Shown here piece after piece: positions 37,471 through 52,400 of a DNA stretch of 64,000 nt (the stretch's first letter is position 1; every line of letters starts with the position of its first letter). The stretch comes from Synchiropus splendidus. Taxonomy: Eukaryota; Chordata; Actinopteri; Syngnathiformes; Callionymidae. Made by a program: the position numbers and the translations under genes. The stretch is from assembly GCF_027744825.2 (NCBI RefSeq), contig NC_071335.1, positions 8,967,001-9,031,000 of the forward strand. Direction: 5' to 3'. The notes under the pieces are model-generated. The model was not told where the DNA came from. It worked only from the letters and a program-made list of their open reading frames with translations, and did not search any database.

Positions 37471-40400
37471 GTAAGTTGTAAGTCTTTTGCCTGTTTTACT
37501 TCTGAGACTAGGATTAGATAATTCAAATCAGAATCAGAAAAGCTTTATTGCCAATGCCAGTGAGGATCCCACCAACTAGGAAAGTGCTTCGGTACATCAG
37601 AAAGTGAAATTCTCGTGGTATGACTGTGCTGGCCCACTGGGAAATGAAAACTGGTTGTCAAATGTCAGGAAGACACCAAATCCTGTCTGACTTAATTTGA
37701 TTAAAAAGTTGGACTTTATGAGGTTCTTCTCAGAGTAAACATGATCAGTTTTTATTGTTGCAAGCAGTAATATGTTTTGCGACTCAGTTTATAATTTACT
37801 GCAAGATTATAAAATATAATACAAATATGGTTGAAGTGCAGATTTATATGTAGGAAAAACAGGAAAGTTCTTTGGTACATTGTGCAATAATGAACATGAT
37901 AAACAAATAAAAACTATAAAATAAAGAAATATAAAAGAAAATACAAAATGACTGAATACAAATTCAATAAATAAACAACAAACAACAAGGGTTGATCACA
38001 AATGCAATAGTCTGATGGCCAGGGGAAGAAGCTGTTCCTGTGACGGGAGGTTCTGGTCTGGATTGACCGTAGCCTCCAGCCAGAGGGAAGATGAAAAAAC
38101 AGTCTGTGAACAGGGTGAGAAGGGACGGCTCTGATCCCACCTGCATGTCTCTGGCTCCTGGAGACATACAGGCCATGAAGAGGTGGCAGGCTGCAACCGG
38201 TCACCTTCTCAGCAGAACGCATGATGCACTGCAGTCTGCTCTTGTCCCTGGAGGTGGCGCTGCTGTACCAGACGGTGATAGAGGAGGTGAGGATGGACTG
38301 GATGATGGCAGTGTAGAACTGCACCAGCATCTTAGTCTGCGGTTGTAGTTCCCTCAGCTGCTGCCGGAAGAACATTCTCTGCTGGGCCTTCTTGATGAAG
38401 GGACTGATGGGCAGCTCCTGTTTGAGGTCCTTGGTCATAGTGGTTCCCAGGAATCGTCAGGGGGGAATCGTCAAGGAACTGTGACTCTTCTGAAGTCCAC
38501 GATCATTTCCACTGTCTGCTGTGCATTCAGCTCCATGTTGTGGCTGCACCACACACCAGCTGGTCCACCTCTCTCCTGTATCTATCATCTCCATCTGAGA
38601 AATTGATCATCTTAATGGACTGGTGGCTGGAGGTGCAACAGTTCATGTAGAAGAGCCATGGAGCGAGTACACAGACCTGAGGAAACCCGATGTTGAGGGC
38701 TCGAGTGTCTGATACAGTCTTCCCCAGCCGGCCAGTCAGGAAGTCTGTAATCCACCTGCGGTGGGAGTCAGACACGTTCAGCTGATGAAGCTTGTCTTGA
38801 AGCAGATCTGGGTGAATCTTATTGAAAGCAGAGCTGAAGTCCACAAACAGGATCCTGGCATAGGTTCCTGGGGACTCCAGGTGCTCCAGAATGAAATGAA
38901 GGGCCTGGTTTACTGCATCGTCCACAGATATGTTGGCTGTGTACGCAAACTGCATTGAGTCCAGGAGGGGAGCAGTGATGGATTTCTGGTGGAATAGAAC
39001 CAGACGCTCAAAGGACTTCATGACCACAGACGTCAGTGCCACCGGTCTCTAGTCATTCAGTCCTGTGATCCTTGGTTTCTTTGGGACAGGAGCAGTAGTT
39101 GAGGATTTAAAGCAGGCCCGAACATGACAGGACTCCAATGATGCATTGAAGATATTTAGGCTGGGAGGGAAAACTTGGACCCTCAGCTTTTCACTCCAGG
39201 ATGTCAAGGGAAGGATGGGGAAAAGGAGACAAAGTGTGTTTGGCTCAAAACTTCAACATGAACACAAGCAGGTCAGGTTTTGATCCCAGCTGGAGAGCTG
39301 CACCTTGTCTCGGAAAACTCTGTCGTAGAAAAGAGTTTCTCGCCTCAGGCGACTCGGCGCTAGATGACGGAAATTATGTGCAAAGCGCGACTCCACATAA
39401 ACATGATAAATGCCGGGCAGTAAAGGGTCTGAACGCTAACTAGACCTACAACATCGTTGAAAAACAACTGCGTAAACTCCCTGAACACTGAAGTGTGCGG
39501 CCTCTGCTGCGGGAGACTCGTGTTGAGGAGGCTCACATTGCAGTGGTCCGGGACTCGGAATCTGTGCGGGTGTTTGATAACTCATATGTTTTCGCCTTTA
39601 TTAGGCTGATAAACAGCTGATTTTAGGCGATATGGACAAAAAATTCTCTCTCTCTCTCTCTCTCTGCGATAACAAAATATATATATATATATCTTAGCAA
39701 TGTCTTAATGGAATCAACTGAACCAACACAACTTTCCCTTGTAAATCTTAATAAAGATAGACAACTGATGGCCTTTAATTGACCACCAAGATGTATTGTT
39801 TCTTGCTTTTAAGCCTTTCTTTGGTCTTCTGGTTGCTTCATTTTTCAATTACCTGCATACTTGTAGTTCACATAGAATTATTTAAATCTAGTGTAAAATA
39901 AAGTAATACAATTTAAGCTGTCAGAGGTGCCTGGCCAGTAATCATAGCACTTAGACTGTCTTAAATTCATTAGATTTTATTTACTAAACATGATATATAT
40001 ATATGGCTTAATGATGTATTGGTATCATATCTACATCATGGTATGAAAAAAAAATCACGATATTAACATCACAAAAACAAAAATATCTTATCTTATCTAA
40101 TCTTCTCCGGCTTGTCCTGCGAAGTAAAGCTGAGGCCGCTGCAAGCGTCACTGTTGCGACCGCCCCTCAATGTGCTGCGGCTCCGACCAACCTCCTTTTA
40201 AGTTTGCGGTCGATTGACAGCTGAAGTCAGCCAATGACAATTATCTCGGAGGAGTGCGAGGCGTACCGTTGGTGGGGAGTCTGCACATTCAACCAATTTA
40301 GTGGCCAAAACTCTCCACAATATGGAGATTTTTTTTTTTCAATTAAAAAAATGAGGAGAGCTGAGTCAGGCGTTTTGCAGGTCGTGCTTCGCAAAAATGG

Positions 40401-43400
40401 CAGTGATTTACTTCACCGCCATTCCATCACCGCCAGATGGACTGTACCATTCTAACCATGATCGTGTGGCAACCTGTCATAGCTGAAAACATAATGACCC
40501 AGTTTTGCATGGGGTTTTTTGACACTTGATGCACATGCTGTGTTAGATTGGGGGATCCTGTTGACTTTTGAAAACCAAGTTTGTCGCATTAGTGGAACTG
40601 TATGGGTCCTATTGGTACCATCTATTAAAATTTGTTTTGCTGTCTTTGATTCGGAGAAATTGTAAATCAAGAATTGATATTTACTAGGATGATTGCTTTT
40701 CCTTGAAAATGAAAAATATATTTATTATGTATCAATTCATAGTCCTGCTGGGAGGTTGAAAGTAAAACGTTGAAAAGAGCAATTGTTTCTTTCGGTAAGT
40801 GGAAAGAGACTGGCTAAAGCTGGTGGGAGTCATGATGTCCTGTACCTACATGGTCTGAAACTCTTCCAGGTAGAAGGCATTACAGTGTGTATTCAACAAT
40901 GAAGGTCCTGATTGAACTAAAAGTGGGTTGTTGCAGCATCATGTTGTGGGTTGGCTTGCAGCAGGAGGTGCGCTTAACAAATTAGATGGCATCATGAGAA
41001 AACAGTGTGATCCAGCATCTCAAGCCATCACCGAGATAGGCTCACGTACTGCAGGTCTTCCAAATGGACAATGAAACTAGGTGGCATAGAAACTTTGCTT
41101 GGTTATGTCAAAGCAATACTACTAAACACAAGTGGAATTTATTGGGCAGAATGATCAGTGTGAGAGCGTTTGAGTAGCTGATTTGATGAACAGTTCGTAG
41201 CATGGACCATGCTCTGAATAAATCCAAATGGAATTACTTTTCAAATAAACACGAGCCAAAACCTCCTTCACTTCTTGTGTAAAGCTTTTTTTCTTCCTTG
41301 TAGGGTTGGATGAATGAGATCTTGAATTATGACCCGGAGACCTACCACGCCACACTCACTCACTCTGTCTACGTTCGACTGGAAGGCTCAGTCATTCGTC
41401 TGTCCAAGCCCAACCATAATATCTCCCGGCGAGCTACGCACAACCAAGCAAAGCCTGATGTCACTTATATCAGCCAGAAGATCTACGACCTCACAAACAG
41501 CAAAGTATGGAATCATCTTTTCCTTTTCTCGTCATATTTTGATAAATGATTAGTTGTATTGTGTTCCTTTAGTTTAGATTTGCTCTTTGTTCTTCTGCAT
41601 GTAGCTATCACTCTTTTGTCTTCTTTCCCATTTACTTTCTAATATTGTTTATGTAAGTAGACCAGCAACACTACTGAATAATACATAACAGAAATTGAAG
41701 GGAATGTTTTTTTCCCCCCCATTTTCTTAAGTTAAGTTTGTTCATTGTAAATAGTGCCGGAACAACACGGCAGTATTTTGAAGTTCTTCATGAAAGTCTT
41801 ATGTAAAAGTCTTAGTCTGAAAAAGTAGCACATATGAGAATCATTGTTAATAATAATCTAGCTCTAACACTCAAGTGCCATCGTCACACTTGTACAATGG
41901 CTCATCGCCTTTTTTGTCTCTGAAAAATGAGGGTGTATGTAGTTTTTTACTTAGCTGACAATGGTTGGGACGAGTTACGATTTGTTTGTCCTTTAAACAT
42001 GCATCGTTGCTATCATGCCGACATAACTAAAGATTCGGAAGTGTCTCACTGTGCCAAAAAAAGAAAAAAATGACTGTTTCTACCATATTTTTGGGCTATA
42101 TATATAATATATATATATATTTGGACTGTCAATTGCTCCGAAGTTAATCGTAGCATGGCTAGTATTTCAGTTGCTCTACCGCACTGTTGTGTGTAAGAGA
42201 GAGCTGAGCTAAAAGGTAAAGCTCTCTGTTTACCAATCAATATTCTTCCCGACCCTCACTGATGCTCATGATTGGTCGTAACCGAAAGAATGAGACCCTG
42301 GATTAAAGTGGCTTAAATGAGTTTTCTTCAACGGGTGACCGCCGTCTCCTTTAGAGATATGGTGAGATGTTCTGTCTCTCAGTAGAGCCACTGCTTCTCC
42401 GCATTGAGAGGAGCCAGTTGAGGTGGTTCGGGCATCTCATGAGGATGCTCCCTGGATGCCAGCCTTTGGAGTTGTACTAGGCATGGCCAGCTGGGAGGAG
42501 ACCAAAGGGTCGAAGGTTCTCTTCTCTCTCTTCACTGGCTTCGGAGTATCTTGGGATCTCCCTGTTGGAGCCGTTGGATGTTGCCCGGGAGAAGGGTGTT
42601 TGGCACAACCTTTTGAAGTCCCTGCGACCCAGCAATGGATAGGGAAAATGGGGAGAAATAAAAATCATGAGTGCATCAACAATGGGCATGTCTGCAAAAG
42701 TTGGGGTATTTCTTTGTTTTTTTTTGTTTGTTTTTTTTAAATAGCTGGCTACATCAAAAGGTATGCTAACATAAATAGTTGAGCAGAGGCTAACGTTTTA
42801 AGCTGAGTTGTTCATTCACACCTGAGTATCAGTCGCAGCAGCCGTGAAAGTCAGAAAAAAGTGTGACACTTCTGAAAAACTGTGTTTCTTGTACAAGATC
42901 ACGTCGGCTGTATTTATTGTATTGGCTACGGCTTATTTCTGAAACAAGTATGTTGATTCCGTCTGTCTATTGTACTTTCTCTCTAAATACAGTGAGAGCT
43001 TGTACTATGATTAACCAGGGGATATGAACATGAATTTATTGGAGTTCTCATCAAGTATATGTCTGTGAAGCACATTCCACTTTTTTCTTCCAGGTGTCAC
43101 TAGTGCCTCAGAATTTGGCCCGTAAGCGGGTGTGGAACAAAAAGTACCCAATCCGCATTGAGCTGGGCCGTCAGGATGACTTCATGTCAAAGACTGAAGG
43201 TGACAAATTTGAAACCTCTGAGGCGCCATCGGTACGGGACAGAGATGGAGCAGGAGGCGGTCCAGATCGTTCACATTCAGCTTCCACCAGAGATCTGACC
43301 TTATATCTGTTCGGGAGGACCGGAAGAGAGAAGGAAGAGTGGTTCCAGCGCCTGCTGACGGCATCCAAGCTCAAGACTGCTTTGAAAAAGAGTAAAAGTG

Positions 43401-46400
43401 GTAATGTTTTCTTTTTTTAACATCTGTACTTCTAATATTTTAAATGATCATCGACCATCTAATCTTTGTTCCTGGTATGGTGCGTAGCCCTCACCTCTCA
43501 TAGCCGCAGCAGCAGCCGCAGCAGTCTGGATGATGTACTGGCTGCTCAGCCCAGGACCAAGGACTCCGGGGCCAGTGTCAAAACCAGCCTTCTTGACTAT
43601 AGTGTCTACATGGCTTCCTTACTGCCAAAACAGGAGACAGTCACCCTCACAGCTGCCAGCCCAACTCTCAGCAGCCCTCACAGTAGTCCTGGAGCTGACA
43701 AGAAGGTGCCTCATTAGCATTTCTGCTCCCGAATTAGCCGTGACATACCTCTATTTAGATTTCGTTCTTTTAAGTCTGGCTGATGCACCTAGGGATGCCC
43801 CAGTGCCACTTTTATGCCAACCAAATATGAGTATCTTCTTCTTTTCCTTTCGGCTTCTCCCTTTAGGGGTTGTCACAGCGAACCATCTTCCTCCATCTCA
43901 CCCTGTTCTCTGCTTCCTCTTCTCTCAAACCTACAGACCTCATGTCCTCCTTCACCATGTCAAATACGACTACTTGTAGATACCAAGTAGAAATACAAGT
44001 AATTAATAATACCTTCACAACAATTTTACGTTATGGATTATTATAGGCTCATATGCAAATAAAGACTCCACGTCCATGTTCTGGGTCACCATTTGATCAT
44101 CAGAAATCATCAAGTGGTTCTGATGTAGTCAGCTGTGTTTCTACGTTAGAAGCATTTTAGCCATTCAGCAAAGTCTGTAACTCAGTCTGTTATTTGTTGA
44201 TCGTTGAAGTTATTAGGCCCTAGTTCACATACAGTAGGAATTGGTGCTGCCATGAGCGAACGACTCCATCAGTGTGTGTGTGTGTGTATGGTATATGTGG
44301 ATGTTAATGGTCCTTAATCCTGTTTTTGGCAGCTCCAGGCCGTCGCATCTGCCCCAGTGCAGAGTGAAGTGGAAGATGAGTCTGTTGCCTGGTTAAATGC
44401 TGCTCTGGGTCGAATCGCCTGGGACTTCCTGAGCGAGCCTTACTGGGCAGAAGTTGTCTCCAAAAAGATCCAAATGAAGCTCAGTAAAATCCGGGTTAGT
44501 GAATTTGTCCATGCTACCAATGAATGTTTTACTCTGCTTTTAATCTGTAATAAACACTTGCTGACAGTTTACAGTGTTTCCAAGACATTATGACAAACAA
44601 GTCTTCACACGGCCTTGACTCAAACACTTGGTCTTTTCCAGTTGCCTTACTTCATGAATGAGCTGACCCTAACTGAACTCGATATGGGTGTGGCCACTCC
44701 CAGAATTACTGGAGCGTCTAAACCATCCATCGACTACAGAGGTGAGAGTGAGTGCATGATCACCAATAGGATTAAAAGTATAGGTATGGCACATCGCAGT
44801 CATCCAGTCAGTCACTGCACTTTTTTTTTTTTTTTTTTACTTCTCATCTTTGATTCACAAATTCTTCTTATAATTCATATATTCTTAATCAGGCTTGCCC
44901 AGAGCCGATTGATATAAGATATTGGTCCAATAATAAAAAATAAATACTTAAAAAATATGTCAAGCTACAATCTCCAATACCAAGAGTCCATTCCAGACTT
45001 TGCTCCAGCTATTCTGTGCGGCCATCCCTGGGTCCGGTGTGATGTGAGGACCACATCAGCTCCACTGTGTCAGATTGGCTCTTGGCTACCACTATTAATG
45101 ACAATGTATTACGTCATTGGTCATTGGACTGCGATGGCCAATGTATCAACAATGAAACTGCACATTGTATTTTATTCATGTATAATGTATAACATACGGT
45201 ACGATATTTAAAGATTGTGGCATTCCAATTCACTCATATTCATTATAATATTGCTTATGTTTTTGTGAAGTTTCTTCTGGCTGCTTTTATATTGTGATCA
45301 CTGGGCTTAAGGGACTTATTTCGCCCCTTTCTTACTGAACTGGAACAACAAGAAACCATCCTTGAATGTGGATTTCCATCTTTGTTTTGCCAAATGATAC
45401 AATAATGCCATCTTGAGCTGCTGTACTGGTGTGACCCGATGCCCAGCTATCCGAGTACAAGCTGACAGCCCAGCTCAGCCACTGTACTGGCACCGGTATG
45501 CCGAGCCCTTGTCACTAAAAGACCTAACATGGTGTCAAGGAGAAAGAGGCGTTGGTGAAGATGAACATTATGAGGATTTTCACATGACCACAGTGGCATA
45601 GACGCAAGCTTCTGCTGATCGTGGAAGCGATGCTGCAGTTCCGTTTGCATTTGGCTTCTGCTGATTGTATATGGCTCTGAATCTGAAAGGAGCACTGCTG
45701 GAGTGGACTATGACAATGTGTAAACTTAAGATAACTGAAATAATTTGTGGTTTGCTGATCCCATCCAAGCCCGGCAAATACGTCGGAAGACTCATCTAGA
45801 CTAGCGCATGGCTCAGTCTAATATAACCAACTCTGACTAGGTGTCTCTGTAACTGCTGCTGTCAGTGCTGAGGGCATTTTAAAATATTTTTAACATGTTA
45901 AAAATTGAGATTAGGATTAGTTTTGATGCTGGCTCTCAGTGGTGACAGAGACTGTAGTGCTAATCAGGTCTACACATGTGTTATTACAGTATGATCAGTT
46001 TCTGGATCCATGTTAATGTTCACAGCATGATATCCAGATATGATATCAGTGATGTTCTAGCCATCTGAAGAAAAATAGTGCAACACTTTAAACACTCCCA
46101 CATGGCTGAATCAACCTGTAAATTACCCTTCACAGCACATCACACACACAATACGCCAAAATGTCCCAGATATGATGGAGCAAATGCAGAATGTATTGAT
46201 TTCTGCTCTCGTATCGGGTTGCATCAGACCAGGGCTGGACTGGGACAAAAAACAAGGCCAGCCCTTTTAGACCTTGGGTGGTCCGCCATGATTTTGGTCA
46301 CCTTAAATACACCTTCTACACCTTATACATACAGTATAGTGATTGAAATGAGGATCCCTCAGCAGGCGCCACCTGCTCCAGAGCCACTTGAGAATGCAGC

Positions 46401-49400
46401 AGCAAATAAATCACATTTTGGAGCGTCTTTGTCCATCTTCCAACAGACCTCTGCTTTTTTGCCACACTTTCTCAGTTCCTCCTTTCCTTTCTGCCTTCAC
46501 CATTTTAGCAAAATAATTGGGAAATTTCACGGTCTGAGTTCAGGGTAGTGAAGTGTTCAGATCCACTTTCGATTTGGACCAGTGTGCTGATAGTTTGCCA
46601 ATTATCCAATAGACCGCTTTGTTTGCCCAGTGGTTGACAAGAGTCCATGGCTGAGCAGAAAAAGCCCACTCAGTTATTTTAATGACTTTATTTGTCATGA
46701 GGGGGCTGTCTGTTGAGCACAGCCGCAACACACTTAATTGAAGTCCAATGCTGTCTATCAAAACGTCACTTTCATGGACTGCTATAGAGTTGATCTGTAA
46801 TTCACGTCAGCCCCGAACATACAAGGGCCCGCCGGTCATTCATTGCCTGCTACACCTGTTTGCCAGGCCTGCCCTGCTTCAGACGATACTCCAGGCTGCA
46901 ATATCAGTGTTATTTCGGAAGTGAATAATTTGTGTCGTGATGCCACTGTTCTGAGTCCTGTTATTGTTCCTTAATGGAATTATAAAATCAAATTAGGCAG
47001 TGAAGTGTAGACCCTATGACAAAGGTGACACTGTCACGACTGGCTGTGTTCCATTTCTTGCCTGACATTCCTGGTATGACCAATGACAGCACAGTTGTGT
47101 GTCAGTGGCATTCACTCATCCAGACAACTGCAGTGCTGATGATTCTCATCTGCACTTATCATGGAAACACTGACATGCTTCAGAACAAATGTGCAACATA
47201 GCTGGATTCCCCAAGAGTGAGCAGGAAAACAAACACTTCTTTTCTATTACTTTGAATACTCTATGTTTTGAAAAGCCCCTCCACAGCAGGGCACCTTCTC
47301 TCAATACCACATATTCATTTCTCATATTATATCAATTCATTCCACAGCATGTCGTTCAGGGAAACATCTTAGTAGGGGATTATGAAAAATGACCAGATCT
47401 CATTTTTAGGTAGGATTTTGGTACTTATTTTCTCAAGTCAAGCAGGTGATAAAGTCATTGTTTATGTTGGATTATAATGAAGCAAAATGTGAATTTGCTC
47501 GCTTGAGTGGTGCTCCTGTCTGCAGTTTTGTGAAGCATTAATGGAACTAAATGGTGAAGGAAGTGAACAAAGCTGTCACATCATTCCATTCGTGTGAACA
47601 CTGAATGAACTCTTTGTTCTCGGTAGCAGATTGCAACTTCATCCACTTAGACAAAACAGTCTTTCTCAGCATCAGCTGAGATTGAACAAGAATTAATTCA
47701 TGCTTTTGTTCCAGTCCTCGGAGTTGTTGAGGATCTTAAGTAGAACACGTTGACTGTATTAACTGGGAAATAGTATCGAGTTGCTATATTTCTATTTTAA
47801 TGTACAGTATAAAGCTGTCTAACTTTTTAACACTGGTATGTCAACCCATCAAACAGTACTTGCCATAAGTCTCATTCAGAAATTGTCAACTGTCTGAGCC
47901 TGTAAACGAACATTATTATTTTCAGAAAACACTGGTGCTATGTTAATTTGTGACATGTTGCCTGTCTGAACATTTACATTCATACACTTGATTATTTCCA
48001 TCGTTTCCATTGATAGAGTTGCTCTGTTGTGTTTGATAGGCCTTGTTCCTGAGAGCAGTAGGACAGTTACTTCTACGTCCTGGTGACCTTCTTAACTTAG
48101 ACCACCTACTGGTCTCTTCATTGCGTTGTCTCTACCAAAATAGTTAGCCAATGACTTTGTAGTGACCAGAACTGCAGCATGCTATATAGTTAACAGGTTA
48201 ACACAATTATTTCTCATCATCCTAAATACACATCGGAATTATTCCCTCCCTGAAGTGTTTGTGTTCCACACCTGTATCTTTTTTCCCTTAACTGCTGAAT
48301 GCTCTGGTTTTCAATGCTGCACTGCTCATCTAGCCCAGCAATGAGAGCAGTAATGGATTGTGTCTCCAACTGAGGAGGCAATGGCATTTCTCTGGATCAA
48401 ATCACATAGTTCAATAGTCCTTATAAAGACAGTCCATGTGCAAAGGAGTTCACAGACACTGTGAGACCAAACTGGTTGAAATGTAAAATATTGTAAAAGG
48501 CAGCATCTGTGACCAAGTCATATCAACTTACAAACTGGGGGACGCTACAGTTGTGCACCGATGCTCAACCACTGAACCACGCTAAACATGACTCCTGTGT
48601 GCCGTTGTGTTATATGAGTTTGTCACAGTGTTGTGAGAAATCAATGAAGATTTTCCCATCTGTGGGACAAATAAAGGACATCTAATATATTCCAATCAAA
48701 TTTACAGATGGTGGAACAGAACGTGGAGTAGCTCTACTTTCGTAAACTTACTGAACGAGGCGATCTAGGTAAAACTCTTCAGTCTTCCATGACTGAATTA
48801 CCCTGATCATGAGGTCAGCCAAATCAAATGTAATCATCTGACACAGGGATGAAAGACAATCTTTCTGTTCTCCACATCAGAATGTGACCTACTCTGCTTG
48901 TGTGTAAACAAATCTACTGTGTGCACCAATGTAAATGACGTTTGGCCGTGTCTGCAGGTTTCTTTTTGTTCTCTCAAACTCAGACCAGTTCCACAACTTT
49001 CAACTGTTGGGGGTTAAAAAAATTATTTGAAATGTATTATTTCTCGTCACTTCTTATTAGGTCGTAATTTTTATAGGTTACAAAAACTGCAACGTCTGCA
49101 GCTTTATGTTTCAATAAAAAGGGAATAAAGCATCTTGAATGCTGTATCAAGTAGTGTATTAGGCAAGTGTTGATCAAAAGCAAAGTGAAGAGGTGGTGAG
49201 GCGTCACAAAAGCGAGACGTTATTATCTGATCGTGGTTCTTTCCTGTACCGTGCAGGTTTGTGGTTTGACTTGGACGTGTCCTACAGTGGTTCCTTCCTA
49301 ATGACTCTGGAGACCAAGATGAACCTGATTCGTCTTGGCAAGGAAGGGGAAAACTTTCGAATGGGAGAGTTTGGCAAAGAGGGGTGAGACTGAAGGCCTT

Positions 49401-52400
49401 TATGAAAGAGTGCCTGTTTGTTTCTTTTGCACTGTACACAAAAATATCCTGCCAGTCTGACGAGTCACATTCTTCTGTTCTGTTTTTAAACCTGCTTCTT
49501 CCTTGTCTCTCTGTGTTCCGCGTTCTCCTTTCATGTGACTGATAATTGGACGCTCTTCTTCCGGTGAGCCCTTCATTAGATCTTCATCTTTGTCAGTGTC
49601 TCATGTTTCATCTCTTGACAAGTTCATGTCACTCGATAGCATTGGTATGATTCTTCAGTCCAAGAGGAACACCCTGGACTAGGATTGAAATATGCCTTTA
49701 CTCTGGTTTAGAAGGTTGCTTTGCAACCTATAACTGCTGCGCAGTTTCATAGTCAGCAGAATATAGTTGGAATGGAGGGGTTCAAACTGCAGTTGAAATG
49801 CAGGTAAAATTGTTAATATAAAGAAGTCAGTGAGTCAATATTTACAGAGGAGCTAATATAATTTATTTTTTTATATATGAAGAAAATTTAACAGTGTTAC
49901 AAAGTGTTGAGAAATGATGTATGAAAACTCATCCATACAATACATAGTTATAACCTGCGCTACCTACAAAAAACATAGTTATGAAGTCTGAAAGAAATTG
50001 TGACAGACTTCAGTCAAATGTCCTGCCCCCACCTCTGCGTGAACCTAGGGTCAGTTACTTGACCATGTCCTTAAGTGTTAACATCCCGGTATTTCACTCT
50101 GACTTCCTTCAACTGTGAAGAAGTAAACAAAGCTTGAGTGTGGAGAGACAATTCTCAGCACTGAAAATGAACACCTTTATGAGCATGGTGGACCAGTGAG
50201 AGGAGTTTGGCAGTCTTCAGAGATCGCTGCAGGGTTCCAGTAAATGAGGGAATGTGTTCCGCTTTCTTGTAAACAGACAATCAGACATCCATTTCCATCT
50301 CATATTACAAGTGAATAGACAATCAGAATGGGGGAGCAAGCGTGATCCTTCAGCTGTTTGTTCTTCACCATTCTAACCAACACTATTATCGATGTAGGTT
50401 TTCATTAGAGATGCACAGAATTGAAAATCTGAAGCCAAAACCGAATAATGCAGAATACAGAATATCCACTCTGGTTTATATATATATATATATATATTTT
50501 TTTATGTTATATGCATGAATACTTGAGAACTCTCTGTATTTACATAAATGTTTGTCAAATAAATGTAATATTTAAATTATGAATATTTTTCAATGTTGTT
50601 GTTTTAAACTGCTTTTCAAATAAATATTATAAATAAATAAAAATAATTTCCATTCTATAAAAGACTGATAGATTGGTTGAACTAACTAACTCATTACTAA
50701 TTCTTTTCTATTCTTGCTCTCCAACACTTCAAAAGAACCGAAAACTTCAACACTATAGACACTTCACGCTTTGTACTGAAGCGTCACCATAACGACGGTC
50801 AGAATGTGCCGAAGCTGGTGCTTTGAGACCATGGTCAAAAAATAAATGATCGAATAAAGATGATACATAGGTCGAAAAGTCACTTGTGTTGAACCGCTCC
50901 TGGTCACCTGTCCAACAGGCAGTGAGTCGTTGTTGCCCTTCTTTCCACTATTCTGTGGCTGAATATGTTCAGTGCATCCCTAGTTTTCAGTCATGGCAAC
51001 ATGTGCGAGGACTGTTCCGAGCTGTTTTCTTGTGTGTCTTCTTCAGATCCAGACCCCGGACCTACTGCCTGGCCGACAGTGATGAGGAGTCGTCTAGCGC
51101 AGGATCATCTGATGAAGATGACTCATCAGAGCTGTCAAATGATCCTACAGGAGCTGAGGGGTGAGGCCTACATTAAATACATTTACTTTAACTCTTTAAG
51201 CGCTGTTGTTCCAAAATTAGGACAGGGTATAAGGATGTTCCCGTTGACACAGTCGAATCTGTCGCTGCCTGATCTGGTCCATCACAGCATATAACTTGTT
51301 CAGCTAAAGTGAATAAATGGACAAAGGAACTCACTCCTCCTCCTTTTAAATCTATGTGTATAAATGTAGGGAGAAATGTTTCCCATACACATAACTTATG
51401 GGAAGCACTGCATTGCGCATGTCAAATGTATTGGACAAGCTCATTCACAAATTTGTGCGATATAACCGTGTGCGCATGCGCCTACCAGTAAACTTGCGCA
51501 GGCGCGTTACTAACTTCCGGTTCCAACACCGGATTTTGAGTGGGACAAGCAACATCACAAACTAAGCCAATCCTGAATCCTGATGTAGTTACTACTTTTC
51601 ACAGGTAGCACGCAGACACCTGTAACTTCAATCTGTGGCATGTTTCCGAGTTTTGTGGTGAATAGACTCATCGCCCGCCAGTTGAGAAGACGAGTGAGGC
51701 AGTTTTATGTAATAGGCAGAGGGCAAGAGTGTGACTTTGACTGACTCAGATTCTGAAGAGCAATATTAATGCTCTGATGAGGATTGTACAGGGAGAAACA
51801 AAGTGCCGCTGCTTCTGTGTGTAGCGACAGTGCGTCTGTCCGTTCGCCATGACAGTCAGCAAGCTGCACATGCTGGAGCTTTTGGTGTGTAGAGGTACAT
51901 GGTGGAAGCATGGTGAAACGCTTCTTTGTGACGAAGGTAGCAGGGATTTGAAAAAATGGTGTTACAGCAGCAGACACTGCAGGAGGAAATACAATGCTAA
52001 TAGCAGTGTAGTTCACGGTCCCACCACAAACAAGAGTGTGGTGGGAGGAATAGTGTCACCTGTGCATCAGCTAAACATCTGTGAAAGTCATCTGATTCAT
52101 TATACAAATGAGAAGAGTCTCAAATGTCGGGTCAAGATTTTTCTGATACCAAATCCACTGCTCATCACTATCTGTGTACTACATCACGTCATAGGGCCTG
52201 TGATCATTTTTGTCCAACATATCTACTGTACCCAGCAGAGCATACCATTGGCCGCCTTGACAAGCACTTTATCTGCTTACAGTTTGGTTGGAGGCCACAA
52301 ACCTAGCAAGATCATGCGCTTCGTGGACAAGATCGCCAAGTCCAAATACTTCCAGAAGGCAACAGAGACCGAGTTCATCAAGAAGAAGATGGAGGAAGTG

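Noticed and set aside
46078..46548. 156-codon plus-strand frame in a TEX2 intron
   Set aside because: It runs through a dispersed repeat ('agaccagggctggactgg') and has no domain.
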